Positions 18,178 to 28,686 of a stretch of 64,000 bases of DNA are shown piece after piece. Position numbers and translations under genes: made by a program. The stretch is from Helicobacter fennelliae (GTDB lineage Bacteria > Campylobacterota > Campylobacteria > Campylobacterales > Helicobacteraceae). The first letter of the stretch is position 1. The number at the start of each line of letters is the position of its first letter. The DNA lies in contig NZ_UGIB01000001.1 of NCBI RefSeq assembly GCF_900451005.1, positions 1,488,001-1,552,000 on the forward strand, read 5' to 3'. The notes beneath the pieces were generated by a model. The model was not told the origin of the DNA and searched no databases. It saw only the letters and a program-made list of their open reading frames with translations.

Positions 18178-19929
18178 ATGCTATTTTCAAAAACGCTTAT
18201 CCCTACAAGCAAAGAGAATCCAAAAGATGCGGTTTTAAAAAGTCATCAATTTTTGGTGCGCGCAGGATATATCCATCAAATCGGAAGCGGAATCTATAAT
18301 TTTTTGCCTCTTGGCAAAATCGTGCTTGATAAAATCATTGAAGTTGTCAAAACCCGAATGAATGAAGCCAACGCACAGCATATCACTATGGGGTTTGTGA
18401 TCCCAGCAGAATTATGGAAAAACTCCGGAAGGTATGAAAAATATGGCAAAGAATTATTGCGATTTCAAGATCGGAAAAATAACGAATTTGTGCTAGGACC
18501 AACACACGAAGAAACCATAACTGAAATCATCAAAGCATTTGTCAAATCCTACAAACAACTTCCACTCAATCTCTATCAAATCCACTTAAAATTTAGAGAT
18601 GAATTACGCCCTCGGTTTGGACTTATGAGAGGAAGAGAATTTATTATGAAAGATGCATATAGCTTTCATAGCAGTGTGGAGGATTTGGATAGAGAGTTTG
18701 AGCTTATGCGCCAAACATATATCAAGATTTTACAGGATTTAGAGCTTGATTTTAGAATCGTTGATGCAGATTCTGGGGCGATTGGCGGAAGTGGAAGCAA
18801 GGAGTTTATGGTGCTTGCTGATTGCGGTGAGGATACAATTGTAATGTGTGAGGAATGTCAATATGCTGCAAATATCGAGGCGGCAAATCGCCAAAAACGA
18901 ACCCCGCCAGCTCCGCCGATAATGCCACCAAAAGCGGATTTTGCGCTATTTAGCACGCCAAATGTAACGACTATTCAAAAGCTGTGTGAATTTTTTCATA
19001 TCCACGCGTATTGGACGATAAAAGCTGTGGTCAAAAAAATCATTCTTGATTCTAATAAGCAAGATTTTGGAGTGTTTTTCTTGCGCGGTGATGATAGTTT
19101 GGAGGAGACAAAAGCACTCAATGCGTTAAATGCAAATGGTATGCAAGCCATTGAACTTCAAGAAGCAAGCGCGCAAGAAATAGAGCAAATAGGCTTGATA
19201 CCTGGATTTATCGGCGCGTATGCACTAAGATCAATCATCGGGGATCGCCCGATTATTTTTGATATTGACTTACAAGATGAGGCTGATTTAATATGTGGAG
19301 CAAATCAAATTAATCATCATTTTGTCGGCGTGGATTTAAGCACTTTTGAGAATCTCATTTACGCAGACATTAGCACAATCAATCAAAACGATAAATGCGC
19401 ACATTGCGGAGGTAATCTCATCTACAAAAAAGGCATTGAAGTTGGGCATATTTTTAAGCTAGGCGATCGCTACTCAAAAGCCCTTAATGCGGAGTTTTTA
19501 GACGAAAATGGTAAAAGCAAGCCATTTATTATGGGCTGTTATGGGATTGGGATCACGCGCTTAATGCCAGCTATCTTGGAGCAAAAAGCCGATGAAAAAG
19601 GCTGTATATGGGGCAAAGCAAGCACGCCATTTTTGATTCATATCATTATCTCAAATACCAAAGACAAAGAGCAAAGCGACTTTGGGCTGTGGCTCTATAA
19701 TACACTTCAAAGCAAAAATATTCAAGTGCTTTGTGATGATAGAGATTTGCGATTTGGAGCAAAGATAGCAGATTTTGAACTCATCGGAAGCTCGTATTGT
19801 GTGGTGGTTGGTAAAGAGTTGCAATCACAAAAAATAGAATGGATTAACCGCCAGAATCTGCACAAAAAAGAGTTCTCCACTCACAACATCATAGAATCTA
19901 TTTTGCGCGAGCTTGATAATGCGGATTAG
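18178..19929 (+). CDS. proS: Prolyl-tRNA synthetase
   Basis: A 583-residue class II synthetase of the bacterial type. Motif 1 region (YNFLPLGKIVLDKI), motif 2 (FRDELRPRFGLMRGREFIMKDAYSFH, about 140-165) and motif 3 (GCYGIGITRLMPAI, about 455-470) are present. The editing insertion domain lies between motifs 2 and 3 (about 230-400) and includes SGSKEFMVLADCGED just before it and FFLRGDD inside. The C-terminal anticodon-binding domain is complete. AAGGAG precedes the ATG. The end overlaps the fxsA-like gene. Confidence 0.97.
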   Translation: MLFSKTLIPTSKENPKDAVLKSHQFLVRAGYIHQIGSGIYNFLPLGKIVLDKIIEVVKTRMNEANAQHITMGFVIPAELWKNSGRYEKYGKELLRFQDRKNNEFVLGPTHEETITEIIKAFVKSYKQLPLNLYQIHLKFRDELRPRFGLMRGREFIMKDAYSFHSSVEDLDREFELMRQTYIKILQDLELDFRIVDADSGAIGGSGSKEFMVLADCGEDTIVMCEECQYAANIEAANRQKRTPPAPPIMPPKADFALFSTPNVTTIQKLCEFFHIHAYWTIKAVVKKIILDSNKQDFGVFFLRGDDSLEETKALNALNANGMQAIELQEASAQEIEQIGLIPGFIGAYALRSIIGDRPIIFDIDLQDEADLICGANQINHHFVGVDLSTFENLIYADISTINQNDKCAHCGGNLIYKKGIEVGHIFKLGDRYSKALNAEFLDENGKSKPFIMGCYGIGITRLMPAILEQKADEKGCIWGKASTPFLIHIIISNTKDKEQSDFGLWLYNTLQSKNIQVLCDDRDLRFGAKIADFELIGSSYCVVVGKELQSQKIEWINRQNLHKKEFSTHNIIESILRELDNAD

Positions 19930-20374
19930 CACATTATTAATTGTTGGTTATATCGCGATTGAAGTGCTTGGCTTTAGCCTTGTGGTGAGTGATTTTGGGT
20001 TTGTGGCTTTGGTGCTTGAGATTATTGGTAGTGCGTGTCTTGGATTTTGGCTTTTATTGCGAGGTGATATAGGGTTTTCACGACTTATCAATACCATAAC
20101 TAGCGTCAATGCAAGCGATATTTTTAGCGGATTTCTTTCAACCTATATGTATTATATCGGGGCGATTTTGCTGATTCTGCCCGGAATCTTTAGCGATAGT
20201 ATTGGCGTGATTTTGCTTATTTGCAGCCTCATCATACAGCCCAAACAAGCCCAAAATAGCCACACCCAAAACAACTACACTCAAAATAATCATTCAGCAC
20301 CAAAAAATAGCGCAAGCACAGAAGATGATGAGATTATTGATGTTGAAATAATCCAAAAAGAGGACAAATCATGA
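19919..20374 (+). CDS. fxsA: FxsA-family membrane protein
   Basis: A 151-residue inner-membrane protein. The ATG at 19919 lies inside the end of proS; a TTG two codons earlier is less likely. Three or four helices fill residues 5-115, with a short GDIGFSRL connector and a helix ending ILLILPGIFSDSIGVILLI that matches the FxsA C-terminal helix motif (LPGxxxD). The tail is hydrophilic (Asn/Gln-rich, then acidic). FxsA is linked to phage exclusion in E. coli when overproduced; its normal role is unclear. Coupled to hemC by ATGA. Confidence 0.8.
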   Translation: MRISTLLIVGYIAIEVLGFSLVVSDFGFVALVLEIIGSACLGFWLLLRGDIGFSRLINTITSVNASDIFSGFLSTYMYYIGAILLILPGIFSDSIGVILLICSLIIQPKQAQNSHTQNNYTQNNHSAPKNSASTEDDEIIDVEIIQKEDKS

Positions 20375-21312
20375 AGCAAATCATCATAGGAACTCGCGGA
20401 AGCCCTCTTGCGCTTTGGCAAGCCAAACATATCCAAGAAAGACTCAAAAACGAATTAGATATAGATTCTGCATTAAAAATCATCAAAACCAAAGGCGACA
20501 AAATCCTTGATGTCCCGCTTGCCAAAATAGGCGGAAAAGGGCTTTTCACAAAAGAGCTAGAAGAAATGCTACTCTCAAAAGAAATCGATATTGCCGTGCA
20601 TTCACTCAAAGATGTGCCGATACAATTTATCAGCGATCTTGGGCTTGCTTGCATCACAAAAAGAGAAGATCCCAGAGATTGCTTTGTAAGCCATATTTAT
20701 CCATCATTGCAATCCCTGCCACACAAAGCCAAAATCGGCACGACTTCATTGCGCCGATCAATGCAACTAAAAGCCATTAGAGCGGATTTTGACACACTAA
20801 GCCTAAGAGGCAATGTCCAAACTCGACTCAAACGACTTGAAAATGGCGATTTTGATGCGATTATCTTAGCGACTGCTGGACTCAAACGACTTGACATCAC
20901 AGAATCTCAAATCAAATACATCTCGCCAATTCCAACAACTACGATGATTCCGGCAATGGGGCAGGCAGCACTTGGAATTGAATGTAAAATGGATCATACA
21001 ATCGCGCCAATACTTCGCAAGCTTCAAGATGAGCCAACGGCACTTTGTGTCAATGCTGAACGAAAATTTGTCGAGATTTTGGAAGGTGGTTGTCAAGCCC
21101 CAATAGGCGTGCATTGCGAACATATAGAAGAAGGCAGAATCCAAATTAGCGCAATGGTAGGCTTTGCTGATAGCTCAAAAACACTCAAAAGCTCCATACA
21201 AGGCAATAGTCAAGATTCTATCGCGCTTGCGATACAATTAGCTCATGAGATGATTGCAAATGGTGCAAGAGAGATTCTCGCTGAAGCGATAGAATCTTAT
21301 AGGCTTTCTTGA
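20371..21312 (+). CDS. hemC: Porphobilinogen deaminase (hydroxymethylbilane synthase)
   Basis: A 313-residue enzyme that joins four porphobilinogens into hydroxymethylbilane in heme synthesis. The cofactor-bearing Cys is C241 in EGGCQAPIGVH. IGTRGSPLALWQA at the N-terminus, FTKELEEMLL and VHSLKDVPIQ (catalytic Asp in HSLKD), and LRRSMQLKAIR and RGNVQTRL are conserved. With hemA it marks this block as a tetrapyrrole cluster. It is the last rightward gene before the converging channel gene. Confidence 0.97.
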   Translation: MKQIIIGTRGSPLALWQAKHIQERLKNELDIDSALKIIKTKGDKILDVPLAKIGGKGLFTKELEEMLLSKEIDIAVHSLKDVPIQFISDLGLACITKREDPRDCFVSHIYPSLQSLPHKAKIGTTSLRRSMQLKAIRADFDTLSLRGNVQTRLKRLENGDFDAIILATAGLKRLDITESQIKYISPIPTTTMIPAMGQAALGIECKMDHTIAPILRKLQDEPTALCVNAERKFVEILEGGCQAPIGVHCEHIEEGRIQISAMVGFADSSKTLKSSIQGNSQDSIALAIQLAHEMIANGAREILAEAIESYRLS

Positions 21313-21388
21313 TTGCCCCGATTGTCCATCTTGATTGTCTCTTGATTATGCTTTTGATTGCTCTTTTTTGATTATTTTTCGCATAATT

Positions 21389-21410
21389 TTTAAGGCATTG
21401 AAGCCTTAAA
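21389..21410. terminator. Hairpin between converging hemC and the MscS-like gene
   Basis: TTTAAGGC, loop ATTGAA, GCCTTAAA, with an extra AATTTT on the left side. There is no long T run after it on either strand, so it may act as a weak bidirectional terminator. Confidence 0.5.
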
Positions 21411-21422
21411 GTCTTATGAAAA

Positions 21423-23384
21423 CTAGCGCGTATCTTTTGCTAAATTCTCAAGCATGATAGGATTTGGAAGATTCTCGATATACACACTTTGAGAAGGAAA
21501 TGCAAAACTCAAATGATATTTTTCTACAATCTTCATAATCTCCAAAATCACTTCTTGCTTTGTCTGCAAATATTCTCCTAGCGATGTGGCTTTGCTAAAG
21601 CAATAAACCAAAATATTAATAGAGCTATCAGCAAGCTCATCAACCACGACAAAAACACTGCCTTTGTAACCCAGCAAGTCATTCATAGAAACAATGTCTT
21701 TTTTAAATGAAAGCTGGTAATTCATTTCTTGTTTGCTTTCAGAATCTTTAGCTATTTTTGGATTCTGCAAAAGCATATCTTTAATCTCTGTGGCACATTT
21801 TTGTAGCTGCTCCACAGAAGTATCATATGAAAGTCCGATAGCCATTTTTATGCGTCTGCCCTCTTTGCGCCGACTCCAATTTGTGATTGATTTATTTGAT
21901 AAATCCGCGTTTGGAATCATCACCAAGCCATTATCAAAAGTGCGAATGATTGTTTTGCGAAGTCCAATTTCTACGATTGTCCCCTCAATTCCACCACATT
22001 CAATCCAATCTCCTTGCGAGAATGAATTATCAAAAAGAAGCATAACTGATGCAAAAAAATTCGCTAACATATCTTTAACCGCTAGCGCAACTGCCAATCC
22101 ACCAAGCCCTAGTGAAGCGATGATAGCAGATACATTAAATCCTAGCGTTTTTAGCACCATTAAGCCCCCGATAATGATAATAATAGAATACATAATTTTT
22201 AAAATAAGATTGACAACTTCTTTGCGCAAAGTGCCTCCTGACTTCTTAGCCAAAGTCGATACAAAGGCGATACCATAGCATTTGAGCGCGATAATCAAAA
22301 ACCACACAAAATTGACAATATAAATAATCGGAAACCACACTTCAAACTTTGGAGGCGTTAGCGATGGATAATACAAAATATTGAGCGAAATATCAAAACT
22401 CAAAAACAGCAAAATCGATGAAATGGGCTTAATAATGTCTTTTTGGATTTGGCTATGGATTTGTCTGTCATGCTTTACAAATCGCACAGCAATATCAATA
22501 CACTTAATAAACCCTAAAGCAATCAATCGCCTACACAGCCAAAGCGCGATAAAAGCGCATAATGAAAGTATGATTTTTGAGATTAAAATATTTGAATGAT
22601 TAGTCGGAAGTATTTTTGCGATTTTGTCTAAAATATATTCTACGCTGATATTTAAAAACATATTTTGGGGCAAAATACTTTGTGCGTGCTGGCTGATATA
22701 GCCAAAAACTTCAATATAAGTGGCTATTTTTGATGAATAGGCTTGATTTTCTTTGTGAAAGCTTGCTTTGCGCGCGCTAGATTCTGCGTTAAGATTTACT
22801 TCTTCAAAGCTATGTTTAAAGCCATTTATCGCATCTTCGTATGGCTTGATAATCTTTAGCACTTTGTCTTTGGTGGAGAAAAAATCGATATTTTTACGCA
22901 ATGCTATGATGGCATTATTGATGTTTTCATCAAGCTTCAATGAATAGAGGTGGATTTTGGCAAGGGCTAGGGCGAGATTATCATGCGTGATTTCAGATTG
23001 TATCAAAAGCACTTCTTGAACTTCTTGGTCTTTGAGATTTTTGGTAGAATCTATGCCTATTGGCATTGCATTATCCATAATCCCAGACAAAAACGACTGC
23101 AAAGCCACTTCTTTGTGCTTAAGTAAAGATTGGATATTTGGATTCTGGGTGGCTTGAGATTTGGCGATTTCTTGGTTGATTGCACTCATTTCCTCAAGCA
23201 GACTTGCAAGGCTTTCTTGAGATATTGCCTTTGTGTTAAGGGTATTTTGACTCAAGTTTGCATTGCTATCAGGGCTTATGTTTTCGCTAAAGCAAACACT
23301 AAGGATTCCTACCCACATACAGAATCCAAATGCCACATATCGCCATATTGCTATATCTTTTTTTGTTACTTTTGTTTTTGTCAT
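21423..23384 (-). CDS. Mechanosensitive channel, MscS family with long N-terminal extension
   Basis: A 653-residue protein with a signal peptide (about 1-32) and a periplasmic helical domain (about 35-260), then several membrane helices and the MscS core. The pore-lining TM3 and the beta domain are recognisable in SAIIASLGLGGLAVALAVKDMLANFFASVMLLFDN (about 432-466) and GDWIECGGIEGTIVEIGLRKT (about 470-490). The channel opens under membrane tension and releases solutes during osmotic downshock. It resembles the larger MscK or YbdG-like members more than MscS itself. No coupled gene is near. Confidence 0.9.
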   Translation of the reverse strand: MTKTKVTKKDIAIWRYVAFGFCMWVGILSVCFSENISPDSNANLSQNTLNTKAISQESLASLLEEMSAINQEIAKSQATQNPNIQSLLKHKEVALQSFLSGIMDNAMPIGIDSTKNLKDQEVQEVLLIQSEITHDNLALALAKIHLYSLKLDENINNAIIALRKNIDFFSTKDKVLKIIKPYEDAINGFKHSFEEVNLNAESSARKASFHKENQAYSSKIATYIEVFGYISQHAQSILPQNMFLNISVEYILDKIAKILPTNHSNILISKIILSLCAFIALWLCRRLIALGFIKCIDIAVRFVKHDRQIHSQIQKDIIKPISSILLFLSFDISLNILYYPSLTPPKFEVWFPIIYIVNFVWFLIIALKCYGIAFVSTLAKKSGGTLRKEVVNLILKIMYSIIIIIGGLMVLKTLGFNVSAIIASLGLGGLAVALAVKDMLANFFASVMLLFDNSFSQGDWIECGGIEGTIVEIGLRKTIIRTFDNGLVMIPNADLSNKSITNWSRRKEGRRIKMAIGLSYDTSVEQLQKCATEIKDMLLQNPKIAKDSESKQEMNYQLSFKKDIVSMNDLLGYKGSVFVVVDELADSSINILVYCFSKATSLGEYLQTKQEVILEIMKIVEKYHLSFAFPSQSVYIENLPNPIMLENLAKDTR

Positions 23385-23539
23385 TCTTGCTCTTTTTGTT
23401 TTGGTTTGGCAAGGCTAATAAAGCCAAAATCCTAAATACAATAATAAATCAACAATTTTACAGGATTCTTCATAAAATTTGCTTTATTGTGAGCTAGATT
23501 TGCGAGACATCACTATCTGAAACATCACTATCGCAGAAT

Positions 23540-24406
23540 CTACAAATAATAAAAATAATTTAGCCCCGTCATAAACACTGGAGTGCCATTTTGTATATAA
23601 TTTTTTCCATTGTCATTGACTTCAAATCTCGAAAGAAAGCTATAACCGACGCTAAATTCAAGCCGATGATGTGCTTTGATATTCATACCCATACCAATCT
23701 TTGTCCCAATATCCAAAGTATTGAGCATTACATTTTGCTTTTTGTAGATACCATTTGTGCCAAACAATCCAGCCATAAACCCCCAATCAATCTTGGTGTG
23801 ATGAAAAACATTCCAAATCCATATCACATTCGCGCCATATTTAAATCCATTTGCTTCTTCAAAATCCTTTTTATGTGTATTCTCATATATTCCAAGCTTT
23901 GCAAACCCTACTTGCAAGGTATAACGCAATGCGTGGCTTTTATTAAACGCATAGATTCCGCCAAAATGGATTCTAAGATTTCCACCTTGCGCGTAGTATT
24001 TTGTAACGTTTTGTTTGCTAATATTCTCTTGATTTGTAAAATTTTCTGTTCTAAATACACGCTCGCTACTTGAGAATCCAATCCCAAACACAAAAGAATT
24101 TTTAGAGGATTTGGGTGGATTTTTTGTCGCGCTTTCTTGCGTTGTGATTTGCGGTGTTTGCGTATTTTGTGGGGATTGCATATTTTGTTGCGTTGGTGTT
24201 TGTTGTGTTTGTGGATTCTGCAAAGACGTAGTTAAAGCAGGATCACTAAGCTCTGGCTTGCCCTGATTGTTTTGATCGCTTAGATTTTCGCCAAATAATG
24301 CCGTGCCACACAATACCAACGCAATAAATATAATTTTTGTATTTATCGCATTTATTGTATTTGTGTAGTTGATTCTTGCGGTTTTTAATCGTAATCTCAC
24401 TTGCAA
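23540..24406 (-). CDS. Outer-membrane beta-barrel protein, unknown function
   Basis: A 288-residue exported protein. Residues 23-40 are a hydrophobic signal (KIIFIALVLCGTALFGE). A Gln/Asn/Pro/Thr-rich low-complexity stretch (about 45-95, repeated QNPQTQQTPTQQN-like words) precedes a barrel-type C-terminus with alternating hydrophobic strands ending in a terminal aromatic-rich strand (TPVFMTGLNYFYYL), the usual outer-membrane insertion signal. The start is uncertain: TTG at the given position or GTG two codons later, with no strong ribosome site. Helicobacter has large outer-membrane protein families, and I cannot place this one. Confidence 0.7.
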   Translation of the reverse strand: MQVRLRLKTARINYTNTINAINTKIIFIALVLCGTALFGENLSDQNNQGKPELSDPALTTSLQNPQTQQTPTQQNMQSPQNTQTPQITTQESATKNPPKSSKNSFVFGIGFSSSERVFRTENFTNQENISKQNVTKYYAQGGNLRIHFGGIYAFNKSHALRYTLQVGFAKLGIYENTHKKDFEEANGFKYGANVIWIWNVFHHTKIDWGFMAGLFGTNGIYKKQNVMLNTLDIGTKIGMGMNIKAHHRLEFSVGYSFLSRFEVNDNGKNYIQNGTPVFMTGLNYFYYL

Positions 24407-24530
24407 TCCAATCTATGTGATGATATTTCTATGATAATTAATGATAAAAATAGCCTGACATTGTAGCATTAATTTTAAGTAATGATTTACTTTTTTGACT
24501 TGATTTTAGATTCTCATAATTGCTAAGAAT

Positions 24531-25946
24531 CTAAAAATCATAATGCACCCACACAAACGCATGGCTTCTATCAGCGATATTTTTTGACGTGGTGGAGGTT
24601 GTAGTTGTCGGCTGATATGGACCATTTGCAGCAGTATTATCGCCATTTGAGCCGACCCTATATCCTTCTTTTGTGATGTCATTATAATACTCAATCTTCG
24701 CACCCACTGATAATCCCCCCTCAAACTTATACTTAATACTTCCAGCGATACTTTGCTCTTGGCTTCGCCTAGATTCGCTAAATCGCCCAACAATCCCCCA
24801 AGCTACTTTGTCTCTATAATGCACCCCGCCGACAAACAAAAACGGCGTAATCGCGTCTTTACCGATCATATCACTAATTGATCGCCCTAAATCATACGAG
24901 CTTGCCGTCCAAAAATCAAGCACACTTTGCAATGGATTCCCATTTGTCCCTATCCACGCGTTTGCATTGCCAAAGTTTTTGTAGATTCCAAGCCCAAAAT
25001 TATAATTATTATAGTTGAATTGCTGCTTGATAAAAAGATTCTGCGTATATCGCTCAACCAAATCCCCATATCTGTATTTGCCGATTCCACGCTCATTGAT
25101 AGGTGCGATGAAATTTATAAAAGTTTGCGATCGGAATCCTTGATTGTTAAATTCGCGATTTGTATCATACACAAACCTAATGGCAGGAGCAAGATATGTC
25201 CCGGGCGAAAAATACACATAAGGAATCACATCAAGCCCGCCAAAGCTATATGTGGCTTTAAATGCGTGGATTCCGTTATTGATAAACTTTCCATTTGACA
25301 TATATCCCCTTGGCGAATAAAAATCTATCAACCATTGCCCAAACGCAAAAGCCCTGCCATACGAGCTAAACCACCAGAGATTTAGACTTTGTGTATCACT
25401 AAATTTTGCGCGAAAAGCGACTTCAAAGCCTTGCGTATAGCCACTCATATATTCTGCACTTGATCTGTATCGCCCGCCTTTAAACCGAAAACTCAATGTA
25501 TCATCTGCAAAATTACCTAAAGTGTAGTCAAGATAGGCATTATTAAACACATAATAATGTCGCTTTGTAGCAGGATCACCTTGGAGATCATAGCCTGACC
25601 ACATACCGACATATTCGCTATTTACGCTATTTGCACCACCCGGGTATTGCTTACTTGAAGAATCTACAATCATACTTCCACCTGTAACACTAAATCCATA
25701 AAACAGCTTGTGATTTTGGATAGTAGCAGGAAGAATATTTCCTAAGAATCCAAAACTCCCAATGACATTGACAAATGTATCTGTGGGGTATCTTCCGAGA
25801 TTGACATCAATAGGCTGATTATTAAAGCCTATTTTACTAAAGCTCTCAAGCCAGCCATTATATTTAATATCAAATGCTTCTAAAGTTGCAAAACTTCCAA
25901 ATATCATTAATATTACATAAGACTTTTTCAAACTAAACTTTTTCAT
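24531..25946 (-). CDS. Helicobacter outer-membrane family protein (Hof-like porin)
   Basis: A 471-residue outer-membrane protein. The start is the ATG after AAGGAGTGATA; a GTG two codons earlier is less likely. The signal peptide ends near LEAFDIKYNG. The mature sequence has many Gly/Tyr/Phe beta strands, ends in HAFVWVHYDF with the terminal Phe needed for barrel assembly, and resembles the Hof group (HofA-H) of H. pylori. The strand patterns YNGWLESFSK, SFRFKGGRYRS and ETQGFEVAFR-type motifs recall OprD-like porins. Substrate unknown. It diverges from the chemoreceptor across 384 AT-rich bases. Confidence 0.8.
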   Translation of the reverse strand: MKKFSLKKSYVILMIFGSFATLEAFDIKYNGWLESFSKIGFNNQPIDVNLGRYPTDTFVNVIGSFGFLGNILPATIQNHKLFYGFSVTGGSMIVDSSSKQYPGGANSVNSEYVGMWSGYDLQGDPATKRHYYVFNNAYLDYTLGNFADDTLSFRFKGGRYRSSAEYMSGYTQGFEVAFRAKFSDTQSLNLWWFSSYGRAFAFGQWLIDFYSPRGYMSNGKFINNGIHAFKATYSFGGLDVIPYVYFSPGTYLAPAIRFVYDTNREFNNQGFRSQTFINFIAPINERGIGKYRYGDLVERYTQNLFIKQQFNYNNYNFGLGIYKNFGNANAWIGTNGNPLQSVLDFWTASSYDLGRSISDMIGKDAITPFLFVGGVHYRDKVAWGIVGRFSESRRSQEQSIAGSIKYKFEGGLSVGAKIEYYNDITKEGYRVGSNGDNTAANGPYQPTTTTSTTSKNIADRSHAFVWVHYDF

Positions 25947-25988
25947 TATCACTCCTTAAATAATAACTCACATTTCAAATGCTAACAT

Positions 25989-26008
25989 AAAAAAGAGCTA
26001 TCCGCTCT
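25989..26008 (-). promoter_or_regulatory. Short hairpin plus T run in the porin leader, possible attenuator
   Basis: On the minus strand AGAGC, loop GGATA, GCTCT then TTTTT, about 45 bases before the porin start. The stem is only five pairs, so the reading as an attenuator is weak. Confidence 0.3.
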
Positions 26009-26258
26009 ATAATAAAACAAAAACGAGAATCTATAATATAAATACAATGTGTGTTTTTACAAAAATAATATAAACACGATATGTATTCTATATAAAAATT
26101 ATTAAGATTTGTGTAAATATCCTTAAAAATATTGAAAATATCACAATTTTTTATAAGCTTTTTTCTCTTGTCTGGAATCTTTTGTGTGAAATTATATGAA
26201 TCTATAATGATAAATTTTAATCAAAAAAACAAAAAAAAAAAAACGCGTAAAGTTTTTG

Positions 26259-26267
26259 TGCTATAAT
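26259..26267 (+). promoter_or_regulatory. Extended -10 box of the chemoreceptor gene
   Basis: TGCTATAAT is a perfect extended -10, preceded by an A tract, 64 bases upstream of the start codon. Confidence 0.6.
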
Positions 26268-26330
26268 TCCATTTCACAACAAAACTTACACACAAACCAA
26301 AATCTAAAAATCCAACAAGGAGAGTATTTT

Positions 26331-28445
26331 ATGAAATTGTTTAGCAAATTAAATATTGGCACAAAAATCGTGTTTTTTGTCGGAATTACAATTATTCTAG
26401 GGGTTAGTTGCATTGTCTTTATCGTCTCAAGCAAGGTCGAAGATAATATCCGAATACAGACTGAAAAAATCCTCACAGATTCTTCTAGTATGTACGCTGA
26501 ACGTATATCTCAAGTCTTTTATCAGATTTCATCTTTGACTTCAAATGCTTCAGGCATACTTAGCGAAACATTGAAAAACACTTCTATACAATCACTTGAT
26601 CCATCATTATTTGATACTATCATCAAAAACACACTTGATTACGCAAATCTGATAGAATATGGCTTCATATACATACCAAACGCGCCACAAAACTTTAATA
26701 GAAATAGATTCTACAATACCCCAAATGGAAGATTTGTCATCACCTATCATGACGCTTCACCCGAAACAAATGGCGGATCAGAACTTATCCAATCACACGA
26801 TGAAGTCATAAATTTCCCAATTGTCAAAAAGCTTTTAAGCGAAGCAAATGGTAATCCAGCAGTATTAGCGCAATTTAACAAGCCAGTCCAAATCACCTAC
26901 GAAAATGGCAAAACATTTCTCGGATTAAATCTTGTCGCGCCATTTTTTGATAGCAATAACAAAGTTATCGGGGTTATTGGCTTAACGATTAATCTGGATT
27001 CATTAGCGAAACTTTTTACAAAATCAGAAAAGAACTTTGAAGGCGAGGTAAAAACCCTTGTATCACAACAAGGCTTTATAGCTACACATACCACACCAAA
27101 ATACATAGGGCAGATGATGAATGATCTCAATAAAAGACCAGAAGCGGCACCTGTTGTCTCTGCCATAGATAATAATACTTCTGTCTTGGTTCCTGATTAT
27201 ATCGCTTTAGATGGCGATCCAAGCTATGCGAGCGTTACTTCATTTAAGACTGCTGATGGCAATGGCTGGAGTGTCTTAGTAACAGCACCCAAAAGCTCTA
27301 TGTTTGCACCTTTATATAAGCTTCAATATTTAATTACTTTTATAGGTCTTATATTTATAGTTATAAGTTTAAGTATTGTGTATGTATTTGTCAGATTCAC
27401 AATCGCCAAAAGATTGTCAATTATTCTCAAAGCACTTGATACATTTTTCAAATACATCAATCACGAAACAGAAAAAGTGGATAGAATCACCATTCGAGCG
27501 CAAGATGAATTAGGGCATTTAGGAATGATGATTAATGAAAATATCGAAAAATCTCACAAATCCCTCCAAAAAGATCAAGAACTTGTCCAACAATCTCTAG
27601 CTGTTATAGAACACACAAGAGAAGGACATGTAGATCAAAGAATAACACTCACAGGAAGTAATTCAGAGCTAAATACACTCAAAGATTCTGTCAATAAACT
27701 TCTAGATCTTCTCTCAAGTGCTATTGGAAATGATTTACCAGAGCTTAATCGTGTATTTGATTCATTTGCAAAACTTGATTTTTCAACGCAAGTTAAAAAT
27801 GCACAAGGAAGAGTAGAAGTGATTACAAATACTTTAGGTGAAGAAATACGAAAAATGCTCTCTGCTTCATCTGACTTTGCAAATACACTCAATACCCAAA
27901 GCAATAAACTTGAAGAAGCAGTCAATAATCTTACCCAATCCTCTCACTCTCAAGCAAGCTCATTAGAGCAAACAGCCACAGCAGTAGAAGAGATCACTTC
28001 TTCTATGCAAAATGTCTCAGGCAGGACTAATGAAGTAATCCAACAAACAGAAGATATACGCAATGTCATTGGTATCATACGAGATATAGCTGATCAAACA
28101 AATCTCTTAGCACTTAATGCTGCGATTGAAGCAGCAAGAGCAGGAGAGCATGGAAGAGGATTTGCAGTTGTTGCTGATGAAGTCAGAAAGCTAGCAGAGC
28201 GCACAGGAAAAAGTCTAGGAGAAATAGAGGCAAATACAAATCTACTTGTGCAATCAATCAATGATATGGCAGAATCTATCAAAGAACAAACAGCAGGTAT
28301 TACCCAAATCAATGAAGCCATTTCAAATCTAGAATCTGTTACACAAAATAATGTAACTATTGCTAATACTAGCGCAGAGATTAGCAATGAAGTCTCATTG
28401 ATTGCTAAGGCTATCTTAGATGATGCAAAAAAGAAAAAGTTTTAG
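26331..28445 (+). CDS. Methyl-accepting chemotaxis protein with dCache-type sensor
   Basis: A 704-residue transmembrane chemoreceptor. The ATG following AAGGAGAG is used; the frame stays open 25 codons upstream, but nothing there looks like protein. TM1 (about 12-33) and TM2 (about 343-368) flank a periplasmic sensor of about 310 residues with Cache features ([20 protein letters not shown], and [27 protein letters not shown]). A HAMP region follows, then a coiled-coil signalling domain with the hairpin tip [20 protein letters not shown]. It ends KKKKF, with no CheR-tethering pentapeptide. CheR and CheB are encoded about 10 kb away, so methylation is possible in this organism. The ligand is unknown. 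Confidence 0.93.
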   Translation: MKLFSKLNIGTKIVFFVGITIILGVSCIVFIVSSKVEDNIRIQTEKILTDSSSMYAERISQVFYQISSLTSNASGILSETLKNTSIQSLDPSLFDTIIKNTLDYANLIEYGFIYIPNAPQNFNRNRFYNTPNGRFVITYHDASPETNGGSELIQSHDEVINFPIVKKLLSEANGNPAVLAQFNKPVQITYENGKTFLGLNLVAPFFDSNNKVIGVIGLTINLDSLAKLFTKSEKNFEGEVKTLVSQQGFIATHTTPKYIGQMMNDLNKRPEAAPVVSAIDNNTSVLVPDYIALDGDPSYASVTSFKTADGNGWSVLVTAPKSSMFAPLYKLQYLITFIGLIFIVISLSIVYVFVRFTIAKRLSIILKALDTFFKYINHETEKVDRITIRAQDELGHLGMMINENIEKSHKSLQKDQELVQQSLAVIEHTREGHVDQRITLTGSNSELNTLKDSVNKLLDLLSSAIGNDLPELNRVFDSFAKLDFSTQVKNAQGRVEVITNTLGEEIRKMLSASSDFANTLNTQSNKLEEAVNNLTQSSHSQASSLEQTATAVEEITSSMQNVSGRTNEVIQQTEDIRNVIGIIRDIADQTNLLALNAAIEAARAGEHGRGFAVVADEVRKLAERTGKSLGEIEANTNLLVQSINDMAESIKEQTAGITQINEAISNLESVTQNNVTIANTSAEISNEVSLIAKAILDDAKKKKF

Positions 28446-28466
28446 GATTTAGATCCTAATATTTTT
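28442..28466 (+). terminator. Intrinsic terminator of the chemoreceptor gene
   Basis: TTAGGAT, loop TTAG, ATCCTAA, then TATTTTT. The left arm overlaps the stop codon. Confidence 0.65.
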
Positions 28467-28508
28467 GCATAGAATCTAGATTCTAATTTACATATTTCCA
28501 TAGGATCT

Positions 28509-28640
28509 AAATCCTAGCTTTTAAGCGATTTGAGCTGCGAGTTTGTTTTTCGCTTCGTCGATAGGCGACTAGCCTTATCTCCTTGCTCAAAACCGCACAA
28601 TCTATCAAGCTCTTGCAAACTCATCTTAAAATCTCTTTTA
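28509..28640 (-). repeat. Family B terminal-inverted-repeat element, copy B1
   Basis: Read on this strand it begins AAATCCTAGCTTTTAAGCGA and closes with CTTAAAATCTCTTTT, the inverse of the same start. The interior (GCGAGTTTGTTTTTCGCTTCG, GATAGGCGACTAGCC) is shared with 40012-40144 and 46285-46418, which run the other way. Confidence 0.75.
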
Positions 28641-28686
28641 CGCTCTTTTTGTGTTTGCATAAATTCTAAAATCTAAAAATTAAAAA

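Larger units (their letters stand above)
25947..26330. other. AT-rich divergent region between porin and chemoreceptor
   Basis: About 380 bases with no coding signal. It holds the chemoreceptor promoter (see the -10 box), a long poly-A tract at about 26226-26243, several TATA-like sequences on both strands and the small leader hairpin of the porin gene. No RNA gene was recognised. Confidence 0.7.

Noticed and set aside
23591..24073. 160-residue plus-strand frame across the outer-membrane protein gene
   Set aside because: Antisense to a protein with signal peptide and barrel features, with Ile/Lys/Phe bias and no signature.
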